Assembly: GCA_023014365.1 (NCBI GenBank)
Contig: JAEBUN010000007.1
Coordinates: 1,612,001-1,676,000 of the forward strand
DNA from: Lepiota brunneoincarnata
Lineage: Eukaryota > Basidiomycota > Agaricomycetes > Agaricales > Agaricaceae
Direction: 5' to 3'
Length of the DNA: 64,000 bases
The notes below the pieces were generated by a model. It saw nothing but the letters and a program-made list of their open reading frames with translations. It was not told where the DNA came from and searched no databases. The position numbers were made by a program, and so were the translations under genes. This document shows positions 11,337-21,100 of this stretch, in pieces (the stretch's first letter is position 1; each line of letters starts with the position of its first letter).

Positions 11337-12488
11337 ATGCCCCGCCGAAAGTCCTCAGGCAAACAGAAAGCGACTGTGCCCGCCCTACCGACAATGGCCC
11401 CTGCCTCGGCAGGACCCTCGTGTTCAGGCAAGGATACTCAGGCCTTACTGGCCCGGATCGGCGAGCTTAAAGGCTCAATCGGTTCGCTCTCATCCCACCT
11501 GCACACCCTCGAGGATCGCACCTCGACGGCTGCTGCCGGTCCTACTCCAGCTGTCATTCAAGCAGCTACTACCCAGAAGGGTCGCTCGCGGATCTCCGCG
11601 GATGTCCCACGCACTTCTAACCGCCCGGGCCCTACTCGCCCCACGGTAAAAGGCACCTCTACCGCCCTCCCGCTGTCGGCTCACTACCCACGGGACGACG
11701 AGGCCGATCGCTATCAGGCCACCCTTGTCATCGCCGACGACATGGGTGGGCACGTGGTTGGTCGCGGCGGCCGCGGCCTTAAACAGGTCGCCGACATTAG
11801 TGGCGCTCACCTCTGGGTCTATTCTGTGGCCACGGATGGTGCCGACGAGCACCATGTCTCTATCAGGGGGACCGAGCAGCAACTCGGTGATGCCCTTGTG
11901 GTATTAGGTAAGCGGATTGCGCGCAAGCGCGTCCACCTTCCAAAGACGAAGAAGGAGAAGACAACGGCGGCTTCCGGCCCCGCCCCAGCGGCCCCCGGAC
12001 CGTCCGCTCCTGCAGCGGCGCAGGCTCCCGCTCCAGCTCGTGTGGATCCCACTGCCTCCGGCTCTGCTACCCCGGTCCCTGACTGGGCGCATCCGGGTGC
12101 ATGGTCTTCCTCGCAGGCCTCTTCTGTCGCCCCCACTCCCCCCATGATTTCTACCCTGGCCGGCATCCCATCGACTACTATGCGCACGGCCGCATCTACT
12201 CCCACCCCTATGCACTCGCCTGCGGTTTCTCGGCAACCGTCGCGCGGCTCCCCTATGCCCATCTCTACCCCCTCCGGTGCGTCTACTCCTGGAGTCCCAT
12301 CAGTCCGGATGGGAAGCGCTACCCCTACCCCGGCCTTGACCCCGATGGAGGTCAACAGCGTCATCTCGACCTGGGGCCAGGGACTTCCGCCTGTCGCCTA
12401 CCCGGCCCGTCTCGACTATGCCCGTTCCCTTCTGGCGGATGGGCTTGTCATTCAGCTCGTGGATGGTCGCTGGGCTCATGCTGCTTAG
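11337..12488 (+). CDS. KH-domain protein of the non-autonomous LTR element
   Basis: 383 residues, ATG at 11,337, uninterrupted. Basic N-terminus (MPRRKSSGKQK). Residues about 33-57 could form a short coiled coil (LLARIGELKGSIGSLSSHLH). Residues about 128-197 look like a type I KH RNA-binding domain: ATLVIADDMGGHVVG, the GXXG loop as GRGGRGLKQV, then ISGAHLWVYS and HHVSIRGTEQQLGDALVV. A basic patch with KRIARKRVHLPKTKKEK follows, then a long Ala/Pro/Ser/Thr-rich tail and a conserved-looking C-terminus (PVAYPARLDYARSLLADG). It lies where gag would be. It has no zinc knuckle, and no protease or polymerase follows. A plausible job is binding the element's own RNA for packaging; that is inference. 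The codons are GC-rich, unlike the AT-rich Tc1 element around it. Confidence 0.8.
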   Translation: MPRRKSSGKQKATVPALPTMAPASAGPSCSGKDTQALLARIGELKGSIGSLSSHLHTLEDRTSTAAAGPTPAVIQAATTQKGRSRISADVPRTSNRPGPTRPTVKGTSTALPLSAHYPRDDEADRYQATLVIADDMGGHVVGRGGRGLKQVADISGAHLWVYSVATDGADEHHVSIRGTEQQLGDALVVLGKRIARKRVHLPKTKKEKTTAASGPAPAAPGPSAPAAAQAPAPARVDPTASGSATPVPDWAHPGAWSSSQASSVAPTPPMISTLAGIPSTTMRTAASTPTPMHSPAVSRQPSRGSPMPISTPSGASTPGVPSVRMGSATPTPALTPMEVNSVISTWGQGLPPVAYPARLDYARSLLADGLVIQLVDGRWAHAA

Positions 12489-12516
12489 GACGAAGGAACC
12501 GAGTCGTCGGGTCATC

Positions 12517-12536
12517 GACTCTTAAGAGGGGGCTGG
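12517..12536 (+). promoter_or_regulatory. Polypurine tract of the KH element
   Basis: Purine-rich AAGAGGGGGC just before the 3' LTR, the expected start of plus-strand DNA synthesis. Confidence 0.7.
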
Positions 12537-12847
12537 TGTAAGGGGACTATACCCCCTTACGCAAGGTACGTCTAGGGGTCTGTGGTTGGGTATCCGTGCT
12601 CGGCCTCTCTAGCCGATGCCCGATGCCTAAGCCCGGCCTCGGCCTTCGGCCACCCCCATCCCCAAGTCTAACCCACGTGCGACTGACGTTGTTTGTATAT
12701 TGTTTGCGTACGTTATGTTCTAGTAGCTACATAGTGTTTGGCTACCTGGTCTGTGCGCAGGCCTCTATGTATATAAGTAGTGTGGGTGTCGATTGTATTC
12801 ACCACCCAAATATCAACTTGGTTCCGGTGCTCTTACTTCCCCTAACA
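12537..12847 (+). repeat. 3' LTR of the KH element
   Basis: 311 bp, partner of 10,945-11,255; about 2.6 percent different. Confidence 0.95.
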
Positions 12848-13570
12848 GCTGTAGTCAAGCAAAAAAAGCCTTTACTCTCTGACAAGCATAGGAGGGCTAG
12901 GCTGGATTTTGCTCTGACACACCAGCATTGGACTATGGAGGACTGGAAGCTGGTTGTATGGTCTGATGAGACCAAAATTAATCGTTTGGGGTCAGATGGG
13001 AGGAAGTGGGGATGGAAAAAGAAGGGAGAGGGGCTTAGTGAAAGATTGGTCAAGGGAACTCTGAAGTATGGAGGAGGATCAGTGATGGTTTGGGGCTGTA
13101 TGCTGTGGGATGGCCCAGGCTATGCAGTGAGGATTGATGGAAGGATGGATGCAGAGTTGTTTGTGCAAATTTTGGAGGAAGATTTGAAGAAGAGTCTCCG
13201 GTGGTACAAGCTTAAACCCCGAGATATTATCTTTCAGCAAGATAATGACCCCAAACACAAGAGTACACTGGCCAAAGAATGGTTTCAAAAAAATCATTTT
13301 AGGCTCCTAACCTGGCCAGCACAGTCACCTGACCTCAATCCCATTGAACACTTATGGGAATATGTGAAGAGAAAGTTGGGAGAGTATGAATCTCCTCCCA
13401 AGGGTATGGAGGAGTTGTGGCAGAGGGTAGAAAAGGAGTGGGATGCTATTCCAGCTTCTGAGTGTCAGAAGTTAATTGAAAGTATGCCTAGAAGAGTAGC
13501 AGCTGTACTCAAAGCCAGGGGGGGCTACTCTAAGTACTAGAAATAATAGGATAGCCTAGTATAATATGTC

Positions 13571-13780
13571 ATTGACAAAACCGTTCCAATGACTTAAAAT
13601 GATTACAAAATTCATAATTGCCTAATTTGGAAGTATTACATGACGCAACTTTGCAGAGTCAGATATGACATATTTGGCTATGTTTATAAATATATTCACA
13701 AATATGGCTATTTTATTTACTGAGCTATTACTACTTTAAGTCAAAAGTACAAAACATTGGAACGGTTTTGTGGGTCACTG
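13571..13780 (-). repeat. Tc1-A right terminal inverted repeat
   Basis: Inverse of 10,267-10,476, with the same pair of opposed motifs at its borders. Confidence 0.9.
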
Positions 13781-15442
13781 TACATCTCTTCGCACAAGGA
13801 TCGACCCCAAGTGTGGGAGCTTAAGTTGGAGCAGCTAGCATTCACGCATTTCGAGGGTAACCACTCTGGTGCGAATATGGCAAACGTTCTTATCTGCACA
13901 GTTGATTGCTATGGGCTGCGTGATAAGGTTGGTTGGTTTACTGCCAACAACGCAGCAAACAATGGTGTTGCCCTGCGAGTGTTTGAGACATTACTCCTCA
14001 ATCCGTTGTTTAAGGCCAAGGAGCGTTACATACAGTATGTCTATATAAACCTTCCTAACTGGAACACCCTCTGATCCCTTTTGTAGATGCATGGAACGCT
14101 CTGTGGACCTCTCGGCTAAGACTTTCGTACAGACTATCTCACCGTCATCGTTGCAACAAATCCGCAAGATGAAGAAAGCTCTGCAAGTTGCAGCCGACGA
14201 TGATTCTGGAACATTTGACCTTGACAACCTTGATGCGCATCTTGCCAATTTCAATTTCGGTGACAAAGATGACGAAGGAACTGAAGATGATGATGGAGAG
14301 GATGTCGAGGTAGATGCTGCTGACGCCATCGGAAAGGCTCTTCTCCTCGTAAAGCAGGTATGTCTGTCATGCTTTCCCCTATCTCACCAACTTCATTCTT
14401 GCGTGATTCATTCAGATTCGCGCTTCTCCTCAAGCTCGGGTGTTTTTTAAGAAGTCTTGCAAACAGGTTGAAGTACCTATCCTGCAGCTTCTCCTTTGGA
14501 TTCGTACACGCTGGGCTTCTCTGTATGCATTCCTTGACAGACTTTTAATCCTAAAAAAGGTTATATTGCTTTTCTAAATTGCCTCATTGGTTACATGTCT
14601 GATGTGATGTAATCAGGGTGTCAATCACTTTGTTCAGCTAGTGGATGATAGTGATGAGGTGCCAAACTTGAAGGGAAAATCATACTTGGACTTTCGGCTT
14701 CGAAAGCAGGACTGGGCTAGGGTGGAGCTTATGCATGAAGTCCTCAAGGTATGTTCCCACGTGTCACCGTTACAGAGCACCCAACTTATCATTTACATTC
14801 CAGGAACCCGCAACAGCAAAACAAACATTCTCCAGTTCTCGTGAGCCTACTGTATGGCGCACAATCCCTGTTCTCGAGTTTCTCCTCCAGTCATGGGAAA
14901 ATATGGCTGATCTTCCAAAGTTCTCTGATGTTGAACATGCAATACGTAAAGGTCTCCAGAATATTGACAAGTGGTATCGTAAAGTGAACGACATGGATGC
15001 TTACTTCATCTGCCTTGGTATGTTGGGTTTTCCTTTGGGATCTCATCCACTCTGATATCTGCCGTTGCAAGCTTTGGACCCAAATATCAAGACTGCCTAT
15101 GACAAAGAAAAATGGCAGCCAGAGTTCTACGAGGCTGGGCTCCAGCACCTTGAAGAAGTTGTAAGCTGACTCTGCTCGTTTTGATGCTGTGCTCACTACG
15201 TTGATTCCAGTTTGATTCGTATTATGTTGCTCCTGTCATTACACCTCTTATGCAATCAAACACCCAGAGTCCTTCGTCAGGTAAGCTGACATTTCTGCTT
15301 TCGAAGACGCCGAGCTAATGAAATACAGATGCTGTTAAATCTCAAGGCCAATATGGATATGCGTGGATGCATGATGCAGTTCGTTCTCGGCAGGAAATGG
15401 AGCGGGGGAGGTCCAATCCTCGAGATGAGTTGAGAAGATATC

Positions 15443-16141
15443 TGTTATGAACAGTCCAGACCGGGAGGAACAAGAATTACTGTTCGACTTTACAAGATGG
15501 GTACAGGAGACTACAGATCAACTACGGGCACAAGAATACGAAGACGAGGAAGGGGAATACTACACCGCCATGCAGGACCTGGCGAGAGAAGCAGGAATGG
15601 AGATAACCTTAGAGGATATATTGGAATACCCCGAGGACGAGGAAGATAACCATGGATCAACCGATCCAACCTCCGATACGGATGGAAGCACCGAGAGAAT
15701 GGAGAGCGAGAATGGAGAAGACTCCATGGAGATACAATCGGGAGAAGGAGATTATGAGTCAGAGGAAAGCGATGGAACATCGCACAGCAGTAGCGAGAGT
15801 ACTGACTCATTGTAATATAAAATAACGCTAGGATGCCATCAGCCAGGATGTGCATCATGGTCAGGACTGCGCACGACCAGTAGAACAGCCAAGTAACCTA
15901 TAACGAGTATATAGCACCTCATAGGTATATAAGGCCTGTACAAGTAGAGATTAAAGCCCTAAGCTTTAATCTTGTTAACAGCGGTCGTTTACCTCTCTGC
16001 CTTAACTTGGCGTCTTCCCTCGTTATCTCATTGAGCGCGATCCACTAAGCTCTATAAGGCCAACCATCTCGGACACCTTGTAGAGTGATTGAAGGCCGTC
16101 TCCAGTTATCCTCGGATACAGAAGGAGCACGGATCATAACA
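15443..16141 (+). repeat. 5' LTR of the Gypsy element, with an ORF
   Basis: 699 bp. Holds ATG-led ORF 15,447-15,815 (122 residues, acidic, Ser-rich C-terminus), the same sequence that ends the 3' ORF at 23,360. Promoter and primer signals are listed separately. Confidence 0.96.
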
Positions 16142-16155
16142 TTAGATTAAAGCTT
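15926..16155 (+). promoter_or_regulatory. TATA box, predicted RNA start and self-primer site of the Gypsy element
   Basis: TATATAAG at 15,926-15,933. About 35 bases on lies AAGCTTTAATC (15,961-15,971). Three bases after the LTR comes GATTAAAGCTT (16,145-16,155), its exact complement. This matches the Tf1/sushi self-priming plan. An ATTAAAGC/GCTTTAAT hairpin at about 15,949-15,970 overlaps the predicted RNA start. Confidence 0.8.
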
Positions 16156-17068
16156 CCTTTGGACAATCTCCATCGTACACCCCGTGGTATCGGTACGCCT
16201 TGTCGCTACCCTTCCACACCGGCAGACGATACGCTTTATCGCTATCCGAGTGCCAACCGTATCTGACGACACGCCTTGTCGCTGTCCGGTGATACACCCC
16301 CGTAGAGCAGGCCACCATACCCTCTGCACCCTTGGTCAGACGCACCGAAAGCGTTGATAGGTCATCCACACCTTTAAGTGTTGATTGGGATAACGCACCC
16401 GTAAGCGTTGTATACAGGTCATCCGCACCTTCAAGCGTCGATTGGGATAACGCACCCGCAAGCGTTGTTTATTCACCCTCACCTTCACCTTCGACTTCTT
16501 CCCTCTTCACCCTGTCTACAAACCGAAACGACCCCCTTGCCACCGACTACGAAGAATCCAACAGTTCTGACTGGTCGACAACCGACTCTGAACCCGATTT
16601 CACACCCCCTCCACCACGGACCCTAAAAAGAAAACAAAACCTATACCCCTCACTCGTTCACCCTCTGGTTCCGCACCGTACCCTACACAACCCACCGAGA
16701 GAGTTCAACGTCGAACAGAAGACCCAGGATACCCAGCACCCCCAGCATCAGTTCTTCAATCCCTACCTAAACAACCACCACCTGAAAGAACTGCCACCTC
16801 TACCCGCTCAAAGCTCGGGGAGCCGATTCATAGAACATCTACCCCATCCTCCGGTCCTCAACCCTCAACAAGTACAAGAACTAGCGACAACACTTCGCAA
16901 CAGAAACCCCCAAGAACATTCTCACCCCTCGCATCACCACTTGGATCACCGGTACACTCACCGCCTCGATCCAGTTCCCCTGTACAATCCGAACCATCCG
17001 AAGTTAGCCCCACTACCGGGTCTATTCACACTTCCGACGAGGAATCCACAACCTCTGACATTAACAAT

Positions 17069-18193
17069 ATGGCCTCCTCCACAAAAATCAATACACCCCC
17101 AACCTTTAATGGAGAGACCGACTACTTCCGCCTCTGGAAGGATGCAGTACAACTATACATCGATGCAAAGCCAGGAGCCTTTCCCGATGACAGGACCAAG
17201 ATACAATTCGCCCTTTCATACATGTCCACCGGCCCCGCCGCAACATGGAGAGGAGCATTCTTGGAATCAAACAAAGAACTTGATGGAAGCCAGACCCTTC
17301 CGACATGGAAGAAATTTCTCGAAGGACTTGATACATCCTTCGCCCCAAACAATGTCCCCGCCGATGCAATGGACAGAATCCGCCACCTCAAACAGAATGG
17401 ACGATATATCGATGATTACATATCCCAGTTCCAGATACTTGCCTATCAGGCCGACCTTGGAGATGGAGTGGCGGCGGTCAACTATTTCAAGAACGGGCTG
17501 GATCGCCCCGTCGCAATCAAGACAATTAGCCTCAATCCAGGAAACAAACTTAGCGACTGGTTCAAGCAAGCTCGAACAGCATATCAAATACTACAAACTC
17601 AACGCGACTATATGCAAACTCGAGGAACTCCCTCGTTTTCAACGACTTCGCGCACTCGCCCATTTAAAGGGAAAAGAAATGCTTTTACGCGCCGTGTCCC
17701 ACTGCCCTATCAAGCAACAGACCCTAACGCAATGGATATTGACCAACTCGCCGAAGCAGTCTACAACCTCGACTTTGAGGACGAGCCAGATCTACTCGCC
17801 GAGGAAGCTGATGAAGACGAGGAGACCGAAGAAGACAGACTCCACCAGTTGGTACAAGAACGCACCCGCGAAGCCCTCAATGCAATCCTCACGGACGCCC
17901 AAAGAAAGGATCTCAAAGAAAAGAGATGCTTCAACTGCCGCAAGACTGGACACTTTGCCCGCGAATGCCCCACCAAGAAGACAATATATCGCCGATCCGA
18001 ATTACCCCGCAATTTGGATGCCAGAAACCGGTCAAATGCGATATCCAGAAGAAGACAAGCAAGCTACAGGAAAAAGAACTCACTATACAACATACTAGAA
18101 GATGCAACCGACGAAGAAGTCGAGGACATCTATGAACATTTTGCAAATGAATCCAACCACCCAGATGCCCCTCTGGTTAAGGATTTTGCCTAA
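17069..18193 (+). CDS. gag: Gag, capsid and CCHC zinc knuckle
   Basis: 374 residues from ATG 17,069. Begins MASSTKINTPPTFNGETDYF, a capsid start typical of Ty3/Gypsy elements; a retrotransposon-gag region follows to about residue 190 (WRGAFLESNKEL, LDTSFAPNN, DDYISQFQILAYQ). One zinc knuckle at about residues 290-303: CFNCRKTGHFAREC (C-x2-C-x4-H-x4-C), for packaging the RNA. The frame is open upstream to about 16,589 (a Ser/Pro-rich stretch) but has no ATG there; I chose 17,069 as the first ATG. The gene ends ...LVKDFA with TAA at 18,191-18,193, overlapping pol. Confidence 0.9.
   Translation: MASSTKINTPPTFNGETDYFRLWKDAVQLYIDAKPGAFPDDRTKIQFALSYMSTGPAATWRGAFLESNKELDGSQTLPTWKKFLEGLDTSFAPNNVPADAMDRIRHLKQNGRYIDDYISQFQILAYQADLGDGVAAVNYFKNGLDRPVAIKTISLNPGNKLSDWFKQARTAYQILQTQRDYMQTRGTPSFSTTSRTRPFKGKRNAFTRRVPLPYQATDPNAMDIDQLAEAVYNLDFEDEPDLLAEEADEDEETEEDRLHQLVQERTREALNAILTDAQRKDLKEKRCFNCRKTGHFARECPTKKTIYRRSELPRNLDARNRSNAISRRRQASYRKKNSLYNILEDATDEEVEDIYEHFANESNHPDAPLVKDFA
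18181..18193 (+). promoter_or_regulatory. Candidate -1 frameshift site between gag and pol
   Basis: GGATTTT at 18,181-18,187 is phased G GAT TTT in gag, fitting the X XXY YYZ layout, two codons before the gag stop. Pol is open in the -1 frame from 18,181. The same heptamer is the known slip site of a plant dianthovirus. A weak stem (AGAC...GTCT) follows within about 20 bases. Confidence 0.7.
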
Positions 18194-21100
18194 GGAGACT
18201 AGCCACCACGTCTAGCCCTCCACAAAGACCTCCTTCCCTTTCCTATTCACAAAATGATATTAATGTCGTAAAGTTACAGGAATCGTCAGCACGCGTAATA
18301 CATCTACCCTGTCGAATCCGAAAACACAAGTTCGCTAAGGAAGGACCCGAAAGCGTGGAACTACTCGCCCTACTCGACTCAGGAGCAGCAGGAAACTTTA
18401 TTGACCCCGGAATGGTCAAACAACATTCATTCAAAACAACACCCCTCGATCGACCCATCGAAGTACGAAATGCCGATGGATCTGTTAACGAAAATGGAAC
18501 AGCCACCCACTACACGACCCTCAACCTAACGGTTAACGGGAAGAATATGGAGATCAAACCAAAAGTAGTCTCCCTCGGAAGCCCAAGACTCATCCTTGGA
18601 TTCCCTTGGCTCGCAGAACACAACCCAGACATCGACTGGGATGCCAAACAACTACGCTGGAGAAACGAACGTTGGGACAACACTATATTCCGAGAACTCA
18701 TCCAATCCATGGAACCCGATTGGATCTACAACGACCAACTCAACCACATCTCCACACTAGAGCCCACAAGCTTCGAAGAAATCAACTTCAAAGCCTCCGC
18801 ATCACAATTCCTCGCCGTACAACACGGAGAAAAGAAAAACGACGACCCAAGAAAAGTCGTACCCACGGAATTCCACGAATACCTCCCAGTATTTAGCAAG
18901 AAACAAGCCGAACGATTCCCCCCACAACGACCATGGGATCACAAAATTGAACTCAAGGAATCATTCAAACCAATTGCCATGAAGTCCTACCGACTCTCCC
19001 TCAATGAAGAAAAGGAACTCGACACGTTCCTAGAAGAAAACCTTCAAAAGGGATACATTCGACCATCCGAATCGCCAATGGCATCACCTTTCTTCTTCGT
19101 AGGAAAGAAAGATGGAAAACTACGCCCCTGTCAAGACTACAGGTACCTCAACGAGCATACCGTCAAAAATGCATACAACCTCCCCCTCATCTCTCATATT
19201 CTCGACAAACTTCGAGGATCAAAATACTTTACCAAACTCGACGTACGAGCAGGATACAACAACATCCGCATACGCAAAGGAGATGAATGGAAAGGAGCCT
19301 TCAGGACACCCCGAGGATTATTCGAACCCACGGTTATGTTCTTTGGAATGTGTAACTCCCCAGCAACATTCCAGACCATGATGGACTCATTATTCCGAAA
19401 ACTCATCGACAATGGAGGAGTAATCGTTTACATGGACGACATCCTCATTCACGCAAAAACAAAACAAGAACTTCGACGCCTCACAAGAGAAGTACTCAAA
19501 ATACTCAAGGACAACGATCTATACCTCAAAACCGAGAAATGCGAATTCGAACGACAACGACTCGAATATCTAGGAGTTATTATCACTCCCGACTCAGTTT
19601 CGATGGACCCAGCAAAGCTCAAAGGCATCGCTGAATGGCCAACACCAACTACCCCGCGCGACGTACGAAAATTTATAGGATTTTGCAACTTCTACCGAAA
19701 ATTCATACACCAATACGCCACATGGGCAAAACCTCTCAATGCCCTAATGTCCAAAACCAAGAAATTCGAATGGACAGAAGAATGCCAGAACGCCTTCGAT
19801 ACTCTCAAGAGAAAATTCCAAAGCGAACCGGTATTAACGGTCCCCGACCGAGACAAACCCTTCGAAATCGAATGCGACGCATCACTATTTGCATCAGGAG
19901 CAGTCCTACTTCAACGCGACAACAATGGAGTTAAACACCCAGTCGCATACTTCTCGAAAGGATTCTCACCAGCCGAACGCAACTATCATTGCTCCGAACA
20001 GGAACTCTTCGCCATTATCCGAGCACTCAAAGAATGGCGCCACCACATAGAAGGATCATCACACAAGACCATCGTATGGTCAGATCACGACAACCTTCGC
20101 CGCTGGAGAAAACCTGAAGACCTCAGCAGAAGACAAGCCCGATGGATTGCCTACATGCAACGGTTTGACATCGAAATCCGACATATCCCTGGAAAGAAAA
20201 ATGGACCAGCAGATGCCCTTTCCAGACGACCCGATCATGAACCCAAGACAAGAGACAACAAACAGGTCGTCGCACTCCCTGACAAATTCTTCACCTCAGA
20301 ACAGCCACAACATATCCATATTATCGACGAAAATACTAAACAGGAAATAAAAGAGCTGTGGAAGAAAAAGAAACAGACCGACATCGCCCAAGAAGACGAC
20401 TCAGGACACCCACGTGTTCAAGGAAAACTATTTATACCACAAGATTTACACCTCAGACGCCGCTTACTGCAAAGAGTACACGACTCACCCACCGCAGGAC
20501 ACCCTGGAATCGCAGAAACAACTAGAAAACTCCAGGAATACGCCTACTGGCCCGGGATGCGATCATTTGTCAAAAACTACGTCAAAGGATGTGGCGCTTG
20601 CCAACAATACAAGATCAATCGCCACCCCCTAAAACCACCGCTTCAACCTATCCCTGGACCCCGTTCTACCCGTCCATTCTCGAACATCTCGATGGATCTT
20701 ATCACAGACCTACCCCCGGACGGACCCCATGATTCTATACTGGTCGTGGTCGACCAGCTTACGAAGGGGATAATTCTAGAACCTACTGCGAAAACTGCCA
20801 ACGCGGACAAGATCGCCGAAATTCTTATCAAACGGCTATTCTCTAGATTTGGCCTTCCCGAGAAAGTTCTCAGTGATCGCGACCCCAGATTCGCTGCCAA
20901 ATCCATGAAAGAATTCTACAAACAACTCGGAATCGAACAAGCACTCTCTACCGCCTACCACCCCCAGACAGACGGACAAACAGAGCGATTCAATCAAGAA
21001 ATAGAACTCTACCTTGGCATCTATTGCTCATCGAACCCGAACAAATGGGTAAAGGCACTCCCACTCCTGGAATATGTCCACAACTCGAAAACACACGCTG

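Larger units (their letters stand above)
10945..12847 (+). mobile_element. Non-autonomous LTR retroelement with a KH-domain ORF
   Basis: 1,903 bp, flanked by the 5-bp duplication GCTGT (10,940-10,944 and 12,848-12,852). Two LTRs of 311 bp (TG...CA) surround a 1,281-bp interior with a single ORF and no protease, reverse transcriptase, RNase H or integrase. A purine-rich tract (AAGAGGGGGC) precedes the 3' LTR. Primer-binding site and TATA box are listed separately. It is inserted in the Tc1-A transposase gene. Copying must depend on enzymes supplied by another element; a self-priming Gypsy such as the one at 15,443 is a natural candidate, but this is inference. Confidence 0.93.
10616..13540 (+). 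pseudogene. Tc1 family DD34E transposase, split by an LTR element
   Basis: N-terminal part 10,616-10,944 carries helix-turn-helix-like blocks (YTKIEAITGVGRSTISRL, SSQTVARHLKQAGMK). The C-terminal part, 12,853-13,540, holds the DDE core: VVWSDETKINRLGSDG (first Asp), IIFQQDNDPKH (second Asp), PAQSPDLNPIEHLWEYVK (Glu). Exactly 34 residues separate the second Asp from the Glu, so DD34E as in Tc1. With the LTR element and one GCTGT copy ignored, the two parts add up to 1,017 bases, an uninterrupted frame of 338 residues. The insertion is therefore the only clear lesion, and the gene was probably intact when hit. Confidence 0.92.
10267..13780 (+). mobile_element. Tc1-type transposon A, itself interrupted by an LTR element
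   Basis: Begins CAGTGACCCACAAAACCG and ends with the inverse, flanked by TA on both sides (10,265-10,266 and 13,781-13,782), as in Tc1/mariner. Terminal inverted repeats are long, about 210 bp each. Removing the element and one TA rejoins the hAT reading frame (SITGHY then ISSHKD). The inner LTR element and its extra 5 bases account for 1,908 of 3,514 bases, so the original was about 1.6 kb. Confidence 0.95.

Noticed and set aside
11819..12364. Long - strand ORF opposite the KH protein
   Set aside because: Shadow of GC-rich coding sequence; no domain.
15511..15858. 115-residue - strand ORF in the Gypsy LTR
   Set aside because: Shadow of the acidic + strand frame; it recurs in both LTRs only because the LTRs are the same.
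16332..18098. 588-residue protein over gag
   Set aside because: The first codon is TTG, with no ATG before the gag region; the true gag domain is in another frame. Kept only as a finding.
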